Assembly (NCBI RefSeq): GCF_026914265.1
Contig: NC_069122.1
Span: 34,027,473-34,091,472 of the forward strand
Length of the DNA stretch: 64,000 nt
Direction of reading: 5' to 3'
Source of the DNA: Mya arenaria
Taxonomy: Eukaryota; Mollusca; Bivalvia; Myida; Myidae
The position numbers were made by a program, and so were the translations under genes. Of the stretch, positions 10,160-34,745 are shown one piece after another (position 1 is the stretch's first letter; the number at the start of each line of letters is the position of its first letter). The notes under the pieces are model-generated. The model saw nothing but the letters and a program-made list of their open reading frames with translations. It was not told where the DNA came from and made no database searches.

Positions 10160-12330
10160 TAGGACAAAATCTTGGTAAATTCTGAACATATCATCTGCAT
10201 AGGATATTTAAATTATGACTTACTGAAAAGAGAAAAATGTAAACCTCTTCATAACATTCGTGATAACTTTAGTCTGGAAAATATTATCTCTGAACCTTCA
10301 TGTTTTATGAAAAATTGCAGGCCCACACTTATTGATGTCATCCTTACCAATGCAAAGTATTTCATGTGTAAAACTGTCAACTTGCGGCCTTATAGCGACT
10401 GTCAAAATAAATATTGGGCTCACAAACACCTATTGAAACAAGTCATTGACGAGCATGTCCCAGTAAAATAGAAAACCCAAAAAAGAAATCAACCACCTTA
10501 TATGAACTATAGGTACCGTAAATTTATTTAAAATGCTCTTCAGGCAAGAAACACCAATAACAGAAATCAGAACATGACCAACTGATTAAACTACACTAAG
10601 TTCAGAAATCTTGAAACCAAGGTCAAAAGAGAATGTATAGCTGTTTGTGCCCATGAACGGTGTAGTGGAGGACCCAAATCGAAAGACGTTTGGCCGACAA
10701 TTAAACCTTTTCTCTCACAGAAATCTACAAATAAATCGGATAACCCAAAAATACTCAAAAACAACATAGGAAAATTGGTTTCTGATCAAAAGCTGGTGGC
10801 GACTAAAATTAACTCATTTTATATCAATATAGCCGAATTTATTGGATTATTTGGAACTCAGCTTAAAGATAAACAGCCTAGTTTTGACAAAATTTTGAAA
10901 ACTGCCAAATATCATCTGACTTTCACTTCAACCCGGTCACTGATAAAGATATTGGAAAATATATGGACAGGTTAAATCCCAAAATAGCAACTGATATATA
11001 TATATCTGATTCCGCCTAAAATTATCATTGCTGGCAAAGATACTTTAAAAGTTCCCATCCGAAACATTTCCAATGAAATTATAAGCCAAGGATCGTTTCC
11101 AAATAGTCTTAAGCTAGCATAAGTTACCCCTATTTTCAAAAAGATAACCCCTTTATTGAAAAGAATTATAGACCAGTCAGTATTTTGCCATCAATGTCCA
11201 AATTATATGAAAGGGTTATGAGTGAGCAACTGATTAGTCATTTTGATAAAAAAAAACTTTCCTGGCAGCTTTCAGAACAGCATTTGGATGTCAAACTTCC
11301 CTGTTAAGGCTGGTTGAATACTGGAAAAAAGCCCTTGATTAGAACAAATATGTAGGTGCAGTTCTAATGGACCTCTGAAAAGCATTCGACTGCCTGCCGC
11401 ATCAACTCATATTATAAAAGCTTAATGCAGGGTGTCTCAGCATGTAAACTTATGCGCAGCTATCTTACAAAAAGAAAGCAACGTGTCAAACTTGGTCAAA
11501 TTATCAGTGAGTGGGAGTCCATCCTGAAAGGCGTACCACAAGGATCAATATTTTGGCCTTAGTATTCAACATCTTCCTTAACGACATCGTGTACTTTATC
11601 AATAATGCAGCTTTGTCTAAGTATGCAGATGGCAATACTCTTTTTGTGTGTGATTAAAATCCTGATGTTGTTAAGACCAATTTTGAAGAAGAAAGTAACA
11701 TTTCGATAAACTGGTTTACTTCCAATCAAATGCAGGCTAACCCTGACAAATTTCAAGCAATTTCAGTTGGCTCAACGTATTTTAAAGGAATAAAACAATT
11801 TAATATACTAAATCACAACATTGTTTGTGAAGAGCAAGTGAAACTTTTAGGCGTTGAGGTAGATAGCTTATTAAATTTTACTACTACTGTCCTGTTGTTT
11901 GGCATTTTTTAGCAAGACCAACACAGAAAAAATGGAAAAGATTCAATACAGAGCTGTGAAAATTGTTCATAAAATAATTACACCTCAACTTACGAAAATC
12001 TTCATCATATAGTTCAATTGCCAACATTACATTTGAGCAGGGTAAGATACATTGATTGCTATTGAAACTTACAAATGTCTGTACAGTCTCACCAGAATAT
12101 GTTCAAAACTTTGTAGTTTTTAAAATATGCATTTTTAAAAACTGTGTAGATGTTCCATTAGAAAGAACAACTAAATATGGGAAGAACTCTTTCCGCTTTG
12201 AGGCCAGTCAGGTATGGAACAGTCTCCCAAAGGAAATAAGGTGCTCCCAAACCTACCTGGAATTTAGAAGGCTGATCCGCACCTGGACAAGTCCCTCTTG
12301 TAAATGCTCTATGTGCAAATAATACTTTAT
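10160..12330 (+). mobile_element. Decayed non-LTR retrotransposon (CR1/Jockey-like), 5'-truncated
   Basis: Pieces of endonuclease and reverse transcriptase follow each other on the plus strand, broken by stops and frameshifts. About 10172-10470 gives an endonuclease part (GYLNYDLL, CRPTLIDVILTN). 11160-11250 gives NYRPVSILPSMSKLYE of the RT fingers, and 11530-11560 gives KGVPQGS. 11618-11650 holds the YADD-box position, here read as YADGN, so a catalytic aspartate is lost. 12150-12320 gives the C-terminal SFRFEASQVWNSLP...CKCSMCK region typical of these elements. No intact ORF1 is seen. The copy is a dead relic. Confidence 0.85.
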
Positions 12331-13051
12331 TGCTTTAAAAAATTAGAAGAAATTTAGAATTATGAGAGGTTTCACTGAATATCTTTTATCCTTTGTCTTA
12401 ACGGAAAAGGAGTTTTATTTTCAGGGAGATGGCTTACAACCAGTGAACAAGATATGGCATTTAAATACCAAAAGGATTTCAGCGGACATTTTGAATAAAC
12501 ATAACAAATTATCAAATTATTTAACATCAGCTAATATATATTTATGACTGTTTCAATTTTTATAACATCTGTCGAACACATACAACTAATGGTGTTTTTC
12601 TTTTGGCAAGTATTTTGTTTAGGTGTTACGACTTTACATTTTCAATTAACATTTTTGCACATTGGTAGGTGTACTATCAAAATTACATGATAAATATAAT
12701 ACCTCCTCTAGCAATATTTTCCAAAGATTTTTCCTATCAAGCTAGATTAATTATAAGTTTTTTACCAACTACACATCAATGTACAACGCTGTTATTTCCT
12801 GTATATTTTGCTGCTTACAAATTTGCTATTTCAATGTATACGATTAACCTTAGTTAACCGAGTTATACTCTTGAAAGAACCAACCATTTTACTGTGGTAT
12901 GTCAATTAGCGGAACCGTGTGCGTGAGGATTAACCTTACAGCTGGGAAAACTTGTTGATATTATCACTGTTTTCAATGCTCTAATCCAATTTACTATTTG
13001 TAATTGTATGCATGAATATGATAACGAACAGCTTTTGTAAATACTTGCTCC
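12331..13051. other. Intergenic, no gene seen
   Basis: AT-rich DNA between the LINE relic and MITE copy B. Several 60-codon frames are open by chance and have no recognisable motif. Confidence 0.55.
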
Positions 13052-13421
13052 AAAAGATGCACTATTACTCCCAAAATCAGATTTAACACATTTAATGCAA
13101 TTGTTTTAATATACCATAAAGGATGAACAAATGTCGAAAACAATTATGCTCGTGAAGGATACCGAGTTTAATTTGAAAGAAATATGCAGAAAACACGGTA
13201 TTGCTACCTTATGAGAAGAAAGTAGATCGCAGTAAATATTTAAGCATTCACCAATCATTTAATATTTTTGCGTTTTCATCTATTAACTACACGGTTATAA
13301 ATTTGTTATCAGTAATTAAGATTGTCCATAAATTCATTATTTGGTAAGTAGTTGAAGGTTAATCACTCAAATTTTGTGTTTGTTATGCATGTATTGGTTT
13401 TGAATAAGAGTGTCACTTAAA
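13052..13421 (+). mobile_element. Fold-back MITE family 1, copy B
   Basis: Starts AGATGCACTATTACTCCC and ends TTGAATAAGAGTGTCACTTAA. It is collinear with copies C and D and inverted relative to copy A. Confidence 0.75.
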
Positions 13422-14220
13422 CATATATTCTTTTATTTCCAGGTCACAAGCTCATTGTTATTTTTTTATATGTGTTGTATGTTTGTTATTCATGTCGGCT
13501 GAAAATAGCTCATTGAGCTAATGTTTCTTGTTAAACACCTACTCGACTTTAAATAAAGAAAATGGTCATCAATATCGTACAAAAAATCACAATGGGCCCG
13601 AGCCAACACTTCGTTTCCAAAAATGAAAAAGAATCAAACATCAACATAGATCTGCAATAAAAAATGTGTGTGTGGAGAGTGGTAGGTGCATGAAATTTTA
13701 CATTCGAATAAAGATGATTTTCATGAATAGATTCCAGAAATACGCCAAACGCACCATTTGCACCTAAAATAAAAAAACACCTGTGAGTATTTCACCCGGA
13801 CCCCCTAGCAAATAAAGGCCTATATATTAAAACAGTCTAAGATACGCCCCTTAATAAAATTATATATAGTAATCTGTTTTACTAAAATATTTTTTCGCTA
13901 CAAATATAAGCTGCATTATATAGACATATATAGCCTGGGCATAAAATCCTGAGAATAATCGTTAAGTTTATAGGAATTCCTGAGTATGAGAACGCAATTA
14001 TTAGTCACGGTATTGTAATACATTTCTAAAAAATAGAAACTCAAAAAAAAACTGAGAAGAGTATAGGTCAGCACCTTGTTTGAAGAAAAATCAATCAACT
14101 AGTAACTACTTTCAGGTGAGTTATGTCGACGGCAGTTGAAATTTACTGATTTTGGATGAACTATCAAACCCTACTGATAAAAAAAAATCGAAGGGCAACC
14201 AAAACAAAATTATATTAAAG
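13422..14220. other. Intergenic, no gene seen
   Basis: AT-rich stretch between MITE copies B and C. No coding motif or clear repeat was identified. Confidence 0.5.
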
Positions 14221-14349
14221 AATTTACCACAATTAATAATACTGTTTCAATATTTCAAAAGGATGAATAAATGTCGAAAACAATGAAGGATACCACGTTG
14301 AATTTGAAAGAAATACACAATACGGTGTGTCTTCCTTATAAAACTATAG
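14221..14349 (+). mobile_element. Fold-back MITE family 1, copy C, left half (split by the Gypsy element)
   Basis: The sequence matches the first third of copies B and D up to CCTTATAAAACTATAG, where the Gypsy element begins. The other half resumes at 18339. The first bases of the MITE are missing or too divergent to align. Confidence 0.75.
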
Positions 14350-14569
14350 TGTTTTGTATGTTAGCTGGTTTAGGTAAACAACTAACTCCAGTTAGAAGAC
14401 AACATTTTATTAGTTCTTAACAGCATGGATGCTACAAGCAGAGTGCATACATGTATGAATGGTCAAGTGTATTCTGAGCAGAGAGACTGCTATTGGCTAG
14501 TGGGCGATACACCTTTACTACAGTGGGTTGGGCTTATCAGTAATTGGCAGCTAGTCCAATTATGTAACA
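14350..14569 (-). repeat. 3' long terminal repeat of the Gypsy element
   Basis: On the minus strand it runs from TGTTACATAATTGG to ATACAAAACA, giving TG...CA ends. Its first 24 bp recur exactly at 18333-18310. Confidence 0.85.
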
Positions 14570-14582
14570 TCTCTCTTTCTTT
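14570..14582 (-). other. Polypurine tract of the Gypsy element
   Basis: AAAGAAAGAGAGA on the minus strand directly abuts the TGTTACA start of the 3' LTR, as expected for the plus-strand priming site. Confidence 0.85.
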
Positions 14583-14828
14583 GAAGTAGGGTTCTCACAG
14601 TCAGTACTGGAGTTCACAGCTTGTAGTAATTTGCTAAGTTCCTATGTCAATAAATGCACAGCTTGACTTATCCATTTTATGACTGCATAGTTTATATTAC
14701 ATGTCTTGTGGTTTTCTGCTAATGTAAGAACACTCTCTATTATATCTAAAATCTAACAAGAATTAAACATATAAACATGAAAAAGTAGTTCCTGAAAACA
14801 TTATTTACATAGTCAATACAGCATGTAT

Positions 14829-17800
14829 TTACAATGAAAGTTTCTGAGGCATTTTGACATTCCGACCCGATCTCGTTGTATAATAAACTCTATCATCAGA
14901 TGTCTGACAATGGCTATCTGAAATGGTCTGTGCTTGTGAGTTGACAGGTATTTCAACTGAAGGGGAATTAAATGTTTCCTCTGATACTTGTGGCTGTACT
15001 GTATTACCTAGAGAAGATGACTTTTCTGTAGCAGGACAAGGTATTGGGCTAGGATTTAGATCAGAGGTGGATGGATTTGACTGATAAGATTGACCATTGG
15101 TGGGAAAAGGTTTCTCATTAGTTTTTAAAAGATGTTGCCTGTTTCTTCTGTATAATCCTTCGTTCTCTGTTTTGACAACATATGACCTATTGTTAACCCT
15201 TTTTTCTACTACAGCAGGTAACCAACGTTTTCCTTGCCTTACCCTTACACTTTCACCTATTTCAAGAGATCTGAGTGGCTTAGCAGACTGGTCATGATAA
15301 AACTTTGACTTTTGTTTGGAAATATGCATTTTGTCTTTAACAGTCTGCATATCATGTACTCGTGGCTTAAGTTGTTTGTCTACTAATGGCAGTGTTGACC
15401 TTAACTGTCTGCTCATTAAGAGCTGTGCAGGGGATTGACCACATTGTAATGGGGCATTGCGATACTCTAACAGTGCTAGGTATGGGTCATTTCCTGCCTG
15501 TTTTGTTTTTGTGAACAGAGACTTAATTGTCTTGACGGTAATTTCAGCAAGTCCATTACCCGAGGAGTGACCTGGGGAAGATGTTATGTGTTTGAAATCG
15601 TACTGTTCTGCAAATTTGTTGAACTCTAAAGAGTCATAGCATGGTCCATTATCAGATCGTAAAACTTCTGGGATGCCGTGACGGCTGAAGTAACCTTTCA
15701 ATTTATCAATCACTGTGACTGACCTTGAGTTTGGGAGCATGCTAACCTCAAAATATCTGCTGTATGCATCTACCAGCAAGACATAATCAGAATTGTTCCA
15801 GTGGAACAGATCTGTGGCACAGATTTGCCATGGTCTATCGGGCACTTTGCTAGGTTGCAGGGGTTCCTTTTGATTTGAACACCTGTGTTCTAGGCAAATT
15901 GGGCAATTTAGCACTAGTGATTTTATCTCTGAAGACATATTTGGCCAAAACAGAACCTCGCGTGCGCGTTGTGTGCATTTCTCTACACCAAAGTGACCTT
16001 CATGAATCTTTTCCAACATTAAGGGTCTGATTTCCTTGGGAATAAGGATTTTGTTTCCTTTCAGTATAATGCCATCAACTACTGACAATTCATCCCTAAA
16101 GTTCCAAAATTCAAGAAGCGTGCTGGGGCATTGTGGTCTGTCATTTGACCATCCTTCAAGAATAACCTTTGCAAGTAATTGCATTTGAGAATCTGACTCT
16201 GTGGCAGTCCTTATCAGCTCCATTTTCTGATCACTTACAGGTAAATTTGACATGACAGCGTGTACATGCACGTCTAAACCTTCTGCAATTTCTGGGTATG
16301 TGTCAGGTAAATATTTGCGAGACAGCGTGTCTGCTAGAGGAATTTGTTTACCTGGGACAAATATCAATTCTACATCGTATTTCTGCAACTGTAACAGCAA
16401 ACGTTGCAAACGTGGGGGTGCACAATGCAAGCCTTTTTTCCAAATTGCCAACAGTGGTTTATGTTCGCTCTGACATTTGATTCGTTTACCATATACGTAC
16501 TGGTGAAACCTTTTGCAACCAAAGAAAATGGCATATAGCTCTTTCGTTATCTGAGCATAGTTAACCTCTGTTTTAGTGAGAGATTTCGAAGCAAAACTGA
16601 CTGGTTTCTCATCTTGCATGAGAACTGCAGCAAGGCCATATTTGGAAGCATCAACCTGTAGAGTTATTTCCTTTTTGGGGTCAAAGTAAGCTAATACAGG
16701 ACCTGGACTCTGAGTTATGACATTTTTGACTTTCTGAAATGCTTCCTGTTGGGGCATATCCCATACAAATTCTACATCCTTAGAAAGTAGTTGCCTTAAG
16801 GGCAGTGTGATTTCAGAGAGTTTGGGTGCAAACCTTTGAAGGTATGTGACCATTCCCAAAACAGTTTGTAGTTCTGATTTTGAATTTGGTGGTGGCATGT
16901 CCTGTATGGCCTTGACTTTTGCAGGATCCATTTTTAGTCCCTCAGAGCTGAGAATGTGACCAAAGAAGGGGATTTCGCTCTTGCCTATATCGGTCTTATC
17001 TGCATTAAGTTTTATACCCATTTCACGACATCTCGTCATGAGCATGTCAAAATTGCGGTCGTGATCTGCATGATCCTTACCAAAAACGACAATATCGTCA
17101 ACAATTGTCCTAACACCTGGCAAATTTTCAAGACAATGGTCCATTTTTTCTTGGAACAAATCATTTGCGTTATTCAGGCCAAATGGTAACCGCAAGAAAC
17201 GATACCTGCCAAAGGGGCTGTTGAATGTTGTCAGGTATGAAGCCTTTTCTGTGAGCTTAATTGACCAATAACCACTGCGAGCATCAAGCTTTGAGAAAAT
17301 GGTTGCATTTGACAACTCTGGCAATATGTCATCAAGCGTCTTGTTTGGATAGTGTGGTCTTTTGATTGCTTCATTGAGGTCTTTTGGATCTAAGCATATC
17401 CTTAAAGAACCGTTTGCTTTTTCTACAGTGACCAAACTGTTTACCCAGTCTGTAGGTTCAGTGACTTTGCAAGTGACATTTAGATGTTCCATGCGATCAA
17501 GTTCTACCTTGAGTTTGTCTTTAATTGCGACAGGGACTTTGCGAGGTGGGTGAACTACAGGTAAGACGTTTTCATGCAAGTGAATTTCACATTCACCTGG
17601 CAACTGACCAATACCTTCGAAAACGTCTGCGTATTTCGAGAGGACTTTATCCTTTGTGAGAGGTGTGTGATTTACATTATCTTTGCTTGGGGTACTAGAA
17701 TTCATTGCAAGTACAAGATTTATCAGATTCATTCTCAAACATGTCTGTAAGCCTAATATGGGGCTTGAACCTGATTTAACTATGTAAAACTCTTCATTGT

Positions 17801-18185
17801 AAGTTTGACCATTGTACTTACAAGGTATGGTTATGTAACCTTCCACGCATAGTGGTTTGCCATCATAAGCAGTGAGGCGTTTCTGAGCTTGTCGTAATGG
17901 ACCCTTTAAGCTTAGTTTCAAGTACAGTGACTTTGGGAGGACATTAACTTGCGCACCTGTGTCAATTTTCATGTCTATTATGGATGTGCCTACTTTTACT
18001 TTGGCAAATGCTTGGTTTGACAATGAGTCATGTTCAGTGCTATTTACAAAGAAATCATTCTGAGAGTAACAATCGAGATCAGTTCTTATATCAAAATTGT
18101 TTACCTCATTGACCTTCTTGCTGTCATTGTCCTTCTTGCGACACATTTTTGCGAAGTGATTCAGTCTATTGCAGTAAAGACACAC
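14829..18185 (-). CDS. Gypsy pol polyprotein with gag zinc knuckle (protease, RT, RNase H, integrase)
   Basis: An open frame of 1118 codons from the first ATG. It stays open upstream to a stop at about 18314, adding a second CCHC knuckle. From this ATG: zinc knuckle CLYCNRLNHFAKMC (2-15); aspartic protease DTGA (75-78); reverse transcriptase with D301 and IVDD (D363-D364); RNase H with VDAS (D512), TKELYAIF (E549) and ADTLSR (D619), the usual TDHKPL aspartate being Glu (SEHKPL); integrase zinc finger (H728, H731, C761, C764) and the D792, D845, E881 triad with 35 residues between the last two. No envelope gene follows. Retrotransposition enzymes, probably unexpressed here because the 5' LTR is lost. 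The start codon is nominal. Confidence 0.9.
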   Translation of the reverse strand: MCLYCNRLNHFAKMCRKKDNDSKKVNEVNNFDIRTDLDCYSQNDFFVNSTEHDSLSNQAFAKVKVGTSIIDMKIDTGAQVNVLPKSLYLKLSLKGPLRQAQKRLTAYDGKPLCVEGYITIPCKYNGQTYNEEFYIVKSGSSPILGLQTCLRMNLINLVLAMNSSTPSKDNVNHTPLTKDKVLSKYADVFEGIGQLPGECEIHLHENVLPVVHPPRKVPVAIKDKLKVELDRMEHLNVTCKVTEPTDWVNSLVTVEKANGSLRICLDPKDLNEAIKRPHYPNKTLDDILPELSNATIFSKLDARSGYWSIKLTEKASYLTTFNSPFGRYRFLRLPFGLNNANDLFQEKMDHCLENLPGVRTIVDDIVVFGKDHADHDRNFDMLMTRCREMGIKLNADKTDIGKSEIPFFGHILSSEGLKMDPAKVKAIQDMPPPNSKSELQTVLGMVTYLQRFAPKLSEITLPLRQLLSKDVEFVWDMPQQEAFQKVKNVITQSPGPVLAYFDPKKEITLQVDASKYGLAAVLMQDEKPVSFASKSLTKTEVNYAQITKELYAIFFGCKRFHQYVYGKRIKCQSEHKPLLAIWKKGLHCAPPRLQRLLLQLQKYDVELIFVPGKQIPLADTLSRKYLPDTYPEIAEGLDVHVHAVMSNLPVSDQKMELIRTATESDSQMQLLAKVILEGWSNDRPQCPSTLLEFWNFRDELSVVDGIILKGNKILIPKEIRPLMLEKIHEGHFGVEKCTQRAREVLFWPNMSSEIKSLVLNCPICLEHRCSNQKEPLQPSKVPDRPWQICATDLFHWNNSDYVLLVDAYSRYFEVSMLPNSRSVTVIDKLKGYFSRHGIPEVLRSDNGPCYDSLEFNKFAEQYDFKHITSSPGHSSGNGLAEITVKTIKSLFTKTKQAGNDPYLALLEYRNAPLQCGQSPAQLLMSRQLRSTLPLVDKQLKPRVHDMQTVKDKMHISKQKSKFYHDQSAKPLRSLEIGESVRVRQGKRWLPAVVEKRVNNRSYVVKTENEGLYRRNRQHLLKTNEKPFPTNGQSYQSNPSTSDLNPSPIPCPATEKSSSLGNTVQPQVSEETFNSPSVEIPVNSQAQTISDSHCQTSDDRVYYTTRSGRNVKMPQKLSL

Positions 18186-18309
18186 TTTTCCCTTGGCAGG
18201 GCAGTAGTCTTTCCTTTGGTGTTTGAGACCACAATTGTCACATATTTGAATGTTAGTCCTTGCACTTTGTCCATATTTGGAACTCCGGGCTTCACTATGT
18301 CCATATTTG

Positions 18310-18333
18310 GGCAGCTAGTCCAATTATGTAACA
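18310..18333 (-). repeat. 24-bp remnant of the Gypsy 5' LTR
   Basis: Identical to the matching end of the 3' LTR at 14546-14569. Beyond it the sequence jumps directly to the gag frame. Only this stub and the TATAG duplication mark the original 5' boundary. Confidence 0.85.
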
Positions 18334-18338
18334 TATAG

Positions 18339-18544
18339 AAGACCACAATAAATCTTTTCCATTCACCAGTCATTTATTTATTTTTTGCGCTTTCTGCTAT
18401 TAAATAAACAGTTACAATCTTGTTGTAAGTAATTAATATTTTACATAAATGCATTATTTTGTAAGTAGTTAAAGGTTTATCAGTCAAAATTGATGTTTGT
18501 TTTGCATGTGTATGTATTGATTTTGAATAAGAGTGTCACTTTAA
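18339..18544 (+). mobile_element. Fold-back MITE family 1, copy C, right half
   Basis: Continues the alignment of 14221-14349 to copies B and D (CACAATAAATC, CATTCACCAGTCATTTA) and ends TTTTGAATAAGAGTGTCACTT. Confidence 0.75.
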
Positions 18545-21500
18545 TTGAACATGAAATTATTGTAACTGACAATAGTGATGTAACAGCGATTCTTTAATAA
18601 TTGTTTCACAAATGTTTCAAAAATGGTTTATGTTTTTAACTCTGAAACTCACCCTATTTTGTCCACAGGCGTACAGATGACTACACATTTCAAAAATAAT
18701 AAACAAATTTGAATCGAAGAAGAACATAAGGGTAATACATCAATAATTTAATTCAAGGGAAATAACTCATACGGGATAAAAAAAATCTCCGGGCGTTCAT
18801 GTTTACCTGCACACCGTTACGTCTGAGTGATCATACGATGACACAGGTAGACAAATATTTGAAAATTGTGTCATCATTGTTCTTAACAAAAACACGGAAA
18901 ATGTGATTCTTTACTATTGGATTCTAATGCTAATGTTGAATAAAAGGTTTGTATTAGTTAAGTACAGTAATACTTTTGTTTGGTGTTGATTTCTACAGGT
19001 GTGTACAATAAATTGGCAATGTAAGCGATGAGAAAACAAAACTAGGCGGAAACTAGGCCATTCCTACTCACTGTGAGTGTGACATATTTCCTTATTTGTA
19101 ACTGACAATGTCTGCTCATAATCTGATAATTGGCGTCTAGAGGTTTCTCTTTTTGATGTATCCGAAATGATGTCAATTGAATTATTTTAAATGATTGACA
19201 TGTACAGATGTATATTCAACAGGTAAAATCTTAGAATATTACGTATTATTCTGTCGAAATCATTTAAATGGACAGCAAAGAGTCGAAAGGCTTTTTTTAT
19301 AACAGAGATTCATAACAAAGGTCAAATTAATTAAAGGTATGATATGGTCTCATCTGACCTGCGTAGTACAAATAATTGTACGTTGACGGATTATTTTTAC
19401 GATTTTAGATATGGCAAATCCTTCACGGATAGGGATTGGAAGAATCCCGTATAACATGTCTATTATTTTAGACTACTGACCTGTGTATGCATGACGAGAG
19501 GTCCAAATAGATATTTTTGTTTTTTGGGCCTCTGCGTGTGGTCTGGCACAATTCACAAGTAACTTCGGTTGACCTGACCACAACGTAGCCTTCATCTTCT
19601 AACATGGAGAAAATTAGAACATGCACAATTTTTGGCGTGCGATGATTTATTGCGGCTACCGCGGAGTGGTATGTGGGGTGCTTGGACTAATTTTCTTCGT
19701 ACTTGTCAAATTTCTTCGTATTTGCAGGGTATAAGCTAGAGAATATGGCACCCACGTAACACCTTCTAACTGCTTTCTTGAACTTTCCAAAACAAAGCAG
19801 GTGATCACTGATGTGTCCTTAATAATGGCCACATGAAAATGTGTGTGCTATGCATACTTGAGTCGGATGAGACCGTTACAGCTTAAACACTCATGGCTAA
19901 ATAACAATAATGCATCATTCAATGGGTGTCTGCATGCCTGGTTCATTAATACCCTTCTATAAATGCAATCTAGATAATGCATTATTGCAGGCACCCCTTT
20001 CCACCTCTGTCATGGCTGTCAAGGAGAAAATAATGAAAAAAGTATCTCTTTAAGCTCATTATTGTAGCCACCCTTTTTTCAAATATTAGAATTCACATGT
20101 TAACAAGTTTGGCATTGAAAGTCCATTTATAATGAAATCTAAAATTACCTTTAAAGAAACTTATTGCCAGTGCTTATATGTATATTATACACAGTTTCAA
20201 TTTTGCCATGTAGATTGTATATATATGTATAAGCATCATACAATTATGTGGTCCAAATATTGTTAACTTTTTTTCTACAGTTACCGTATATCAAGTTATT
20301 TCATTCTGACTTGGTTTTAATCCCTGGTGGTCTATGGTATGATAGGAATGTGACGGATGGTAATAAAGATTCATAAATTGACTTTTTCCAATATCAGTAA
20401 ATGTTCGCCACTTTCTGTTTAAATGAAGCAGACATTAATGTTCCATAAATTATTCATAATATTTAATATGGAAGTTCAATGTACATTTATAAACTCTGAA
20501 GCTGTAAACAAGTCCATTGTCAGAATTTGATACATTGTCATTTCAGATACCACATCTGAGTCATCAGAATTAAACTTTTGAAAATAATAAGCCAGATTTT
20601 TTTACAGTTTTAGGCTTAAAGAAGGCTGGCCAACATCAAGGCAGCATTCCTGAAGTTTTCAAATACATTTATTTCAGTAAATCAGCAATCAGCCGTTATT
20701 GATTTTATTCAGGTGAAGCGGTAGATAAAATACACGATATAATGTAAACCGTAAACCACTAAAAGATAAAGATTGTTAATATGTATAAAAAATAAATCAA
20801 ATCTTGATTTTGTAAGTACATACTAAAAATCTTGAACCATTAGCAAATAAATCAAGCTAATGCAGGTAATGCGAAACTATGTAATAAACATTATTATATA
20901 TTTTTATCTATTTTTTGGTATCTTAAGTTATAGAATTTCTATGATATAAAATTTCTGCAGCAAAAACTTTCATTAATAATAACAGTATTGATTTAAAGTG
21001 ATTTAACTTTTTAAGAACATTAAAACTAACTCTTTGTCAAAAGAAATCAAGTGAATGAGTCTCTTTCATCTTTGTATAGAAAAAGATAACTAAATTTATA
21101 GATTTGTGTATACAAATATAAGAATAGCATGTCAAGGTCATTGTACTCAGAACACAAATGTAAATATTGATTCAAGATAAGCCTTTGTAAGATCTGAATT
21201 TTATACATCTAAAATTATTATAAACTTTCTTGGATGTTTTAAAGGATTATTTTTCACAAAATGTTGATAAATAAACTACTTCATGCAGAATGATATCATA
21301 ATTATGCAGTCAATATTTGTTCAGTGATCAATTTATATAATAAAATGTTTGCAAAATATGGTTTAACCATTCATTTTACATTCAAAATTTTAAAAACAAT
21401 CTATGGTAGTAAAATAATCAAAGAGTGATTCCTGTTTATTGTCATTAGAAGTAGATAGTCTTTTATGTGTGATTTCAGTAAGAAAATTCAACCAGTTCTG

Positions 21501-21576
21501 TGTCTTTGACACGATGGGCCCGGGTTTGAACCTGCCATTGATAAATTATACTACCTGGTTTTAATTTTGTACAATT
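18545..21576. other. 3-kb gene-free stretch
   Basis: AT-rich DNA. The only repeat I recognise is at about 20660-20790, related to about 38525-38660 (TTTATTTCAGTAAATCAG, then TAGACCACTAAAA-like sequence). Upstream non-coding exons or the promoter of the following plus-strand gene may lie here but cannot be located by eye. Confidence 0.5.
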
Positions 21577-21900
21577 TATGCACCAGTCAATTGTAACCAC
21601 GCCCCCCCCCCCCCCAGGTCTGGGGAATAGTGGGGACTTTGACTTTTGGTCCAGCCAACCCTTGGCAAAATCCCCGTCCTGCGCGGATGAACTGATGGTT
21701 AAATCCCCGCCAAATGCCCTCGCACCCAAGGGACCCTGGCTAAGGCCCATTTCCCGCTATATTTTGCGTGAAGACAAAACCACCACATTCACCCGGCACT
21801 GCGGGGCCACCTGAAAGGTAAAAACATGGCCCACTTCCCTGGCTATCCCCGGTATACCCCCAGTCCAGGGGGGGGTGGTTACAATTGACTGGTGCGTTAT
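21577..21900. mobile_element. TIR element family 2, copy 1
   Basis: About 25-bp inverted ends, TGCACCAGTCAATTGTAACC and its complement, enclose a GC-rich core with CCCGGTATACCCCCAG and a run of 14 C. Copy 2 is at 25229-25523. The open frames inside are not genes. Confidence 0.75.
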
Positions 21901-22002
21901 ATGTATATACTCCACTCAAAGTTACCATATTCACTAGTAAAAAGGAAATTCCAATATTACAAATCAATCACTCCTATTTCAGGGTATAAATTTTAACCAG
22001 AG

Positions 22003-34745
<12,743 letters not shown>

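Larger units (their letters stand above)
14350..18333 (-). mobile_element. Ty3/Gypsy LTR retrotransposon with a large 5' deletion
   Basis: The element is bounded by a 5-bp target duplication TATAG (14345-14349 and 18334-18338). Its ends, read on the minus strand, are TGTTACA and CAAAACA. It inserted into MITE copy C, which realigns across the site. The 3' LTR is complete (14350-14569, 220 bp) with a polypurine tract beside it. The 5' LTR is reduced to its first 24 bp (18310-18333), fused directly to the gag zinc-knuckle region, so promoter, primer-binding site and most of gag are gone. Pol remains open. The copy cannot be autonomous. Confidence 0.9.

Noticed and set aside
10172..12322. A functional endonuclease/reverse transcriptase gene
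   Set aside because: Multiple stops and frameshifts, and a change at the YADD box, mark it as a dead non-LTR element.
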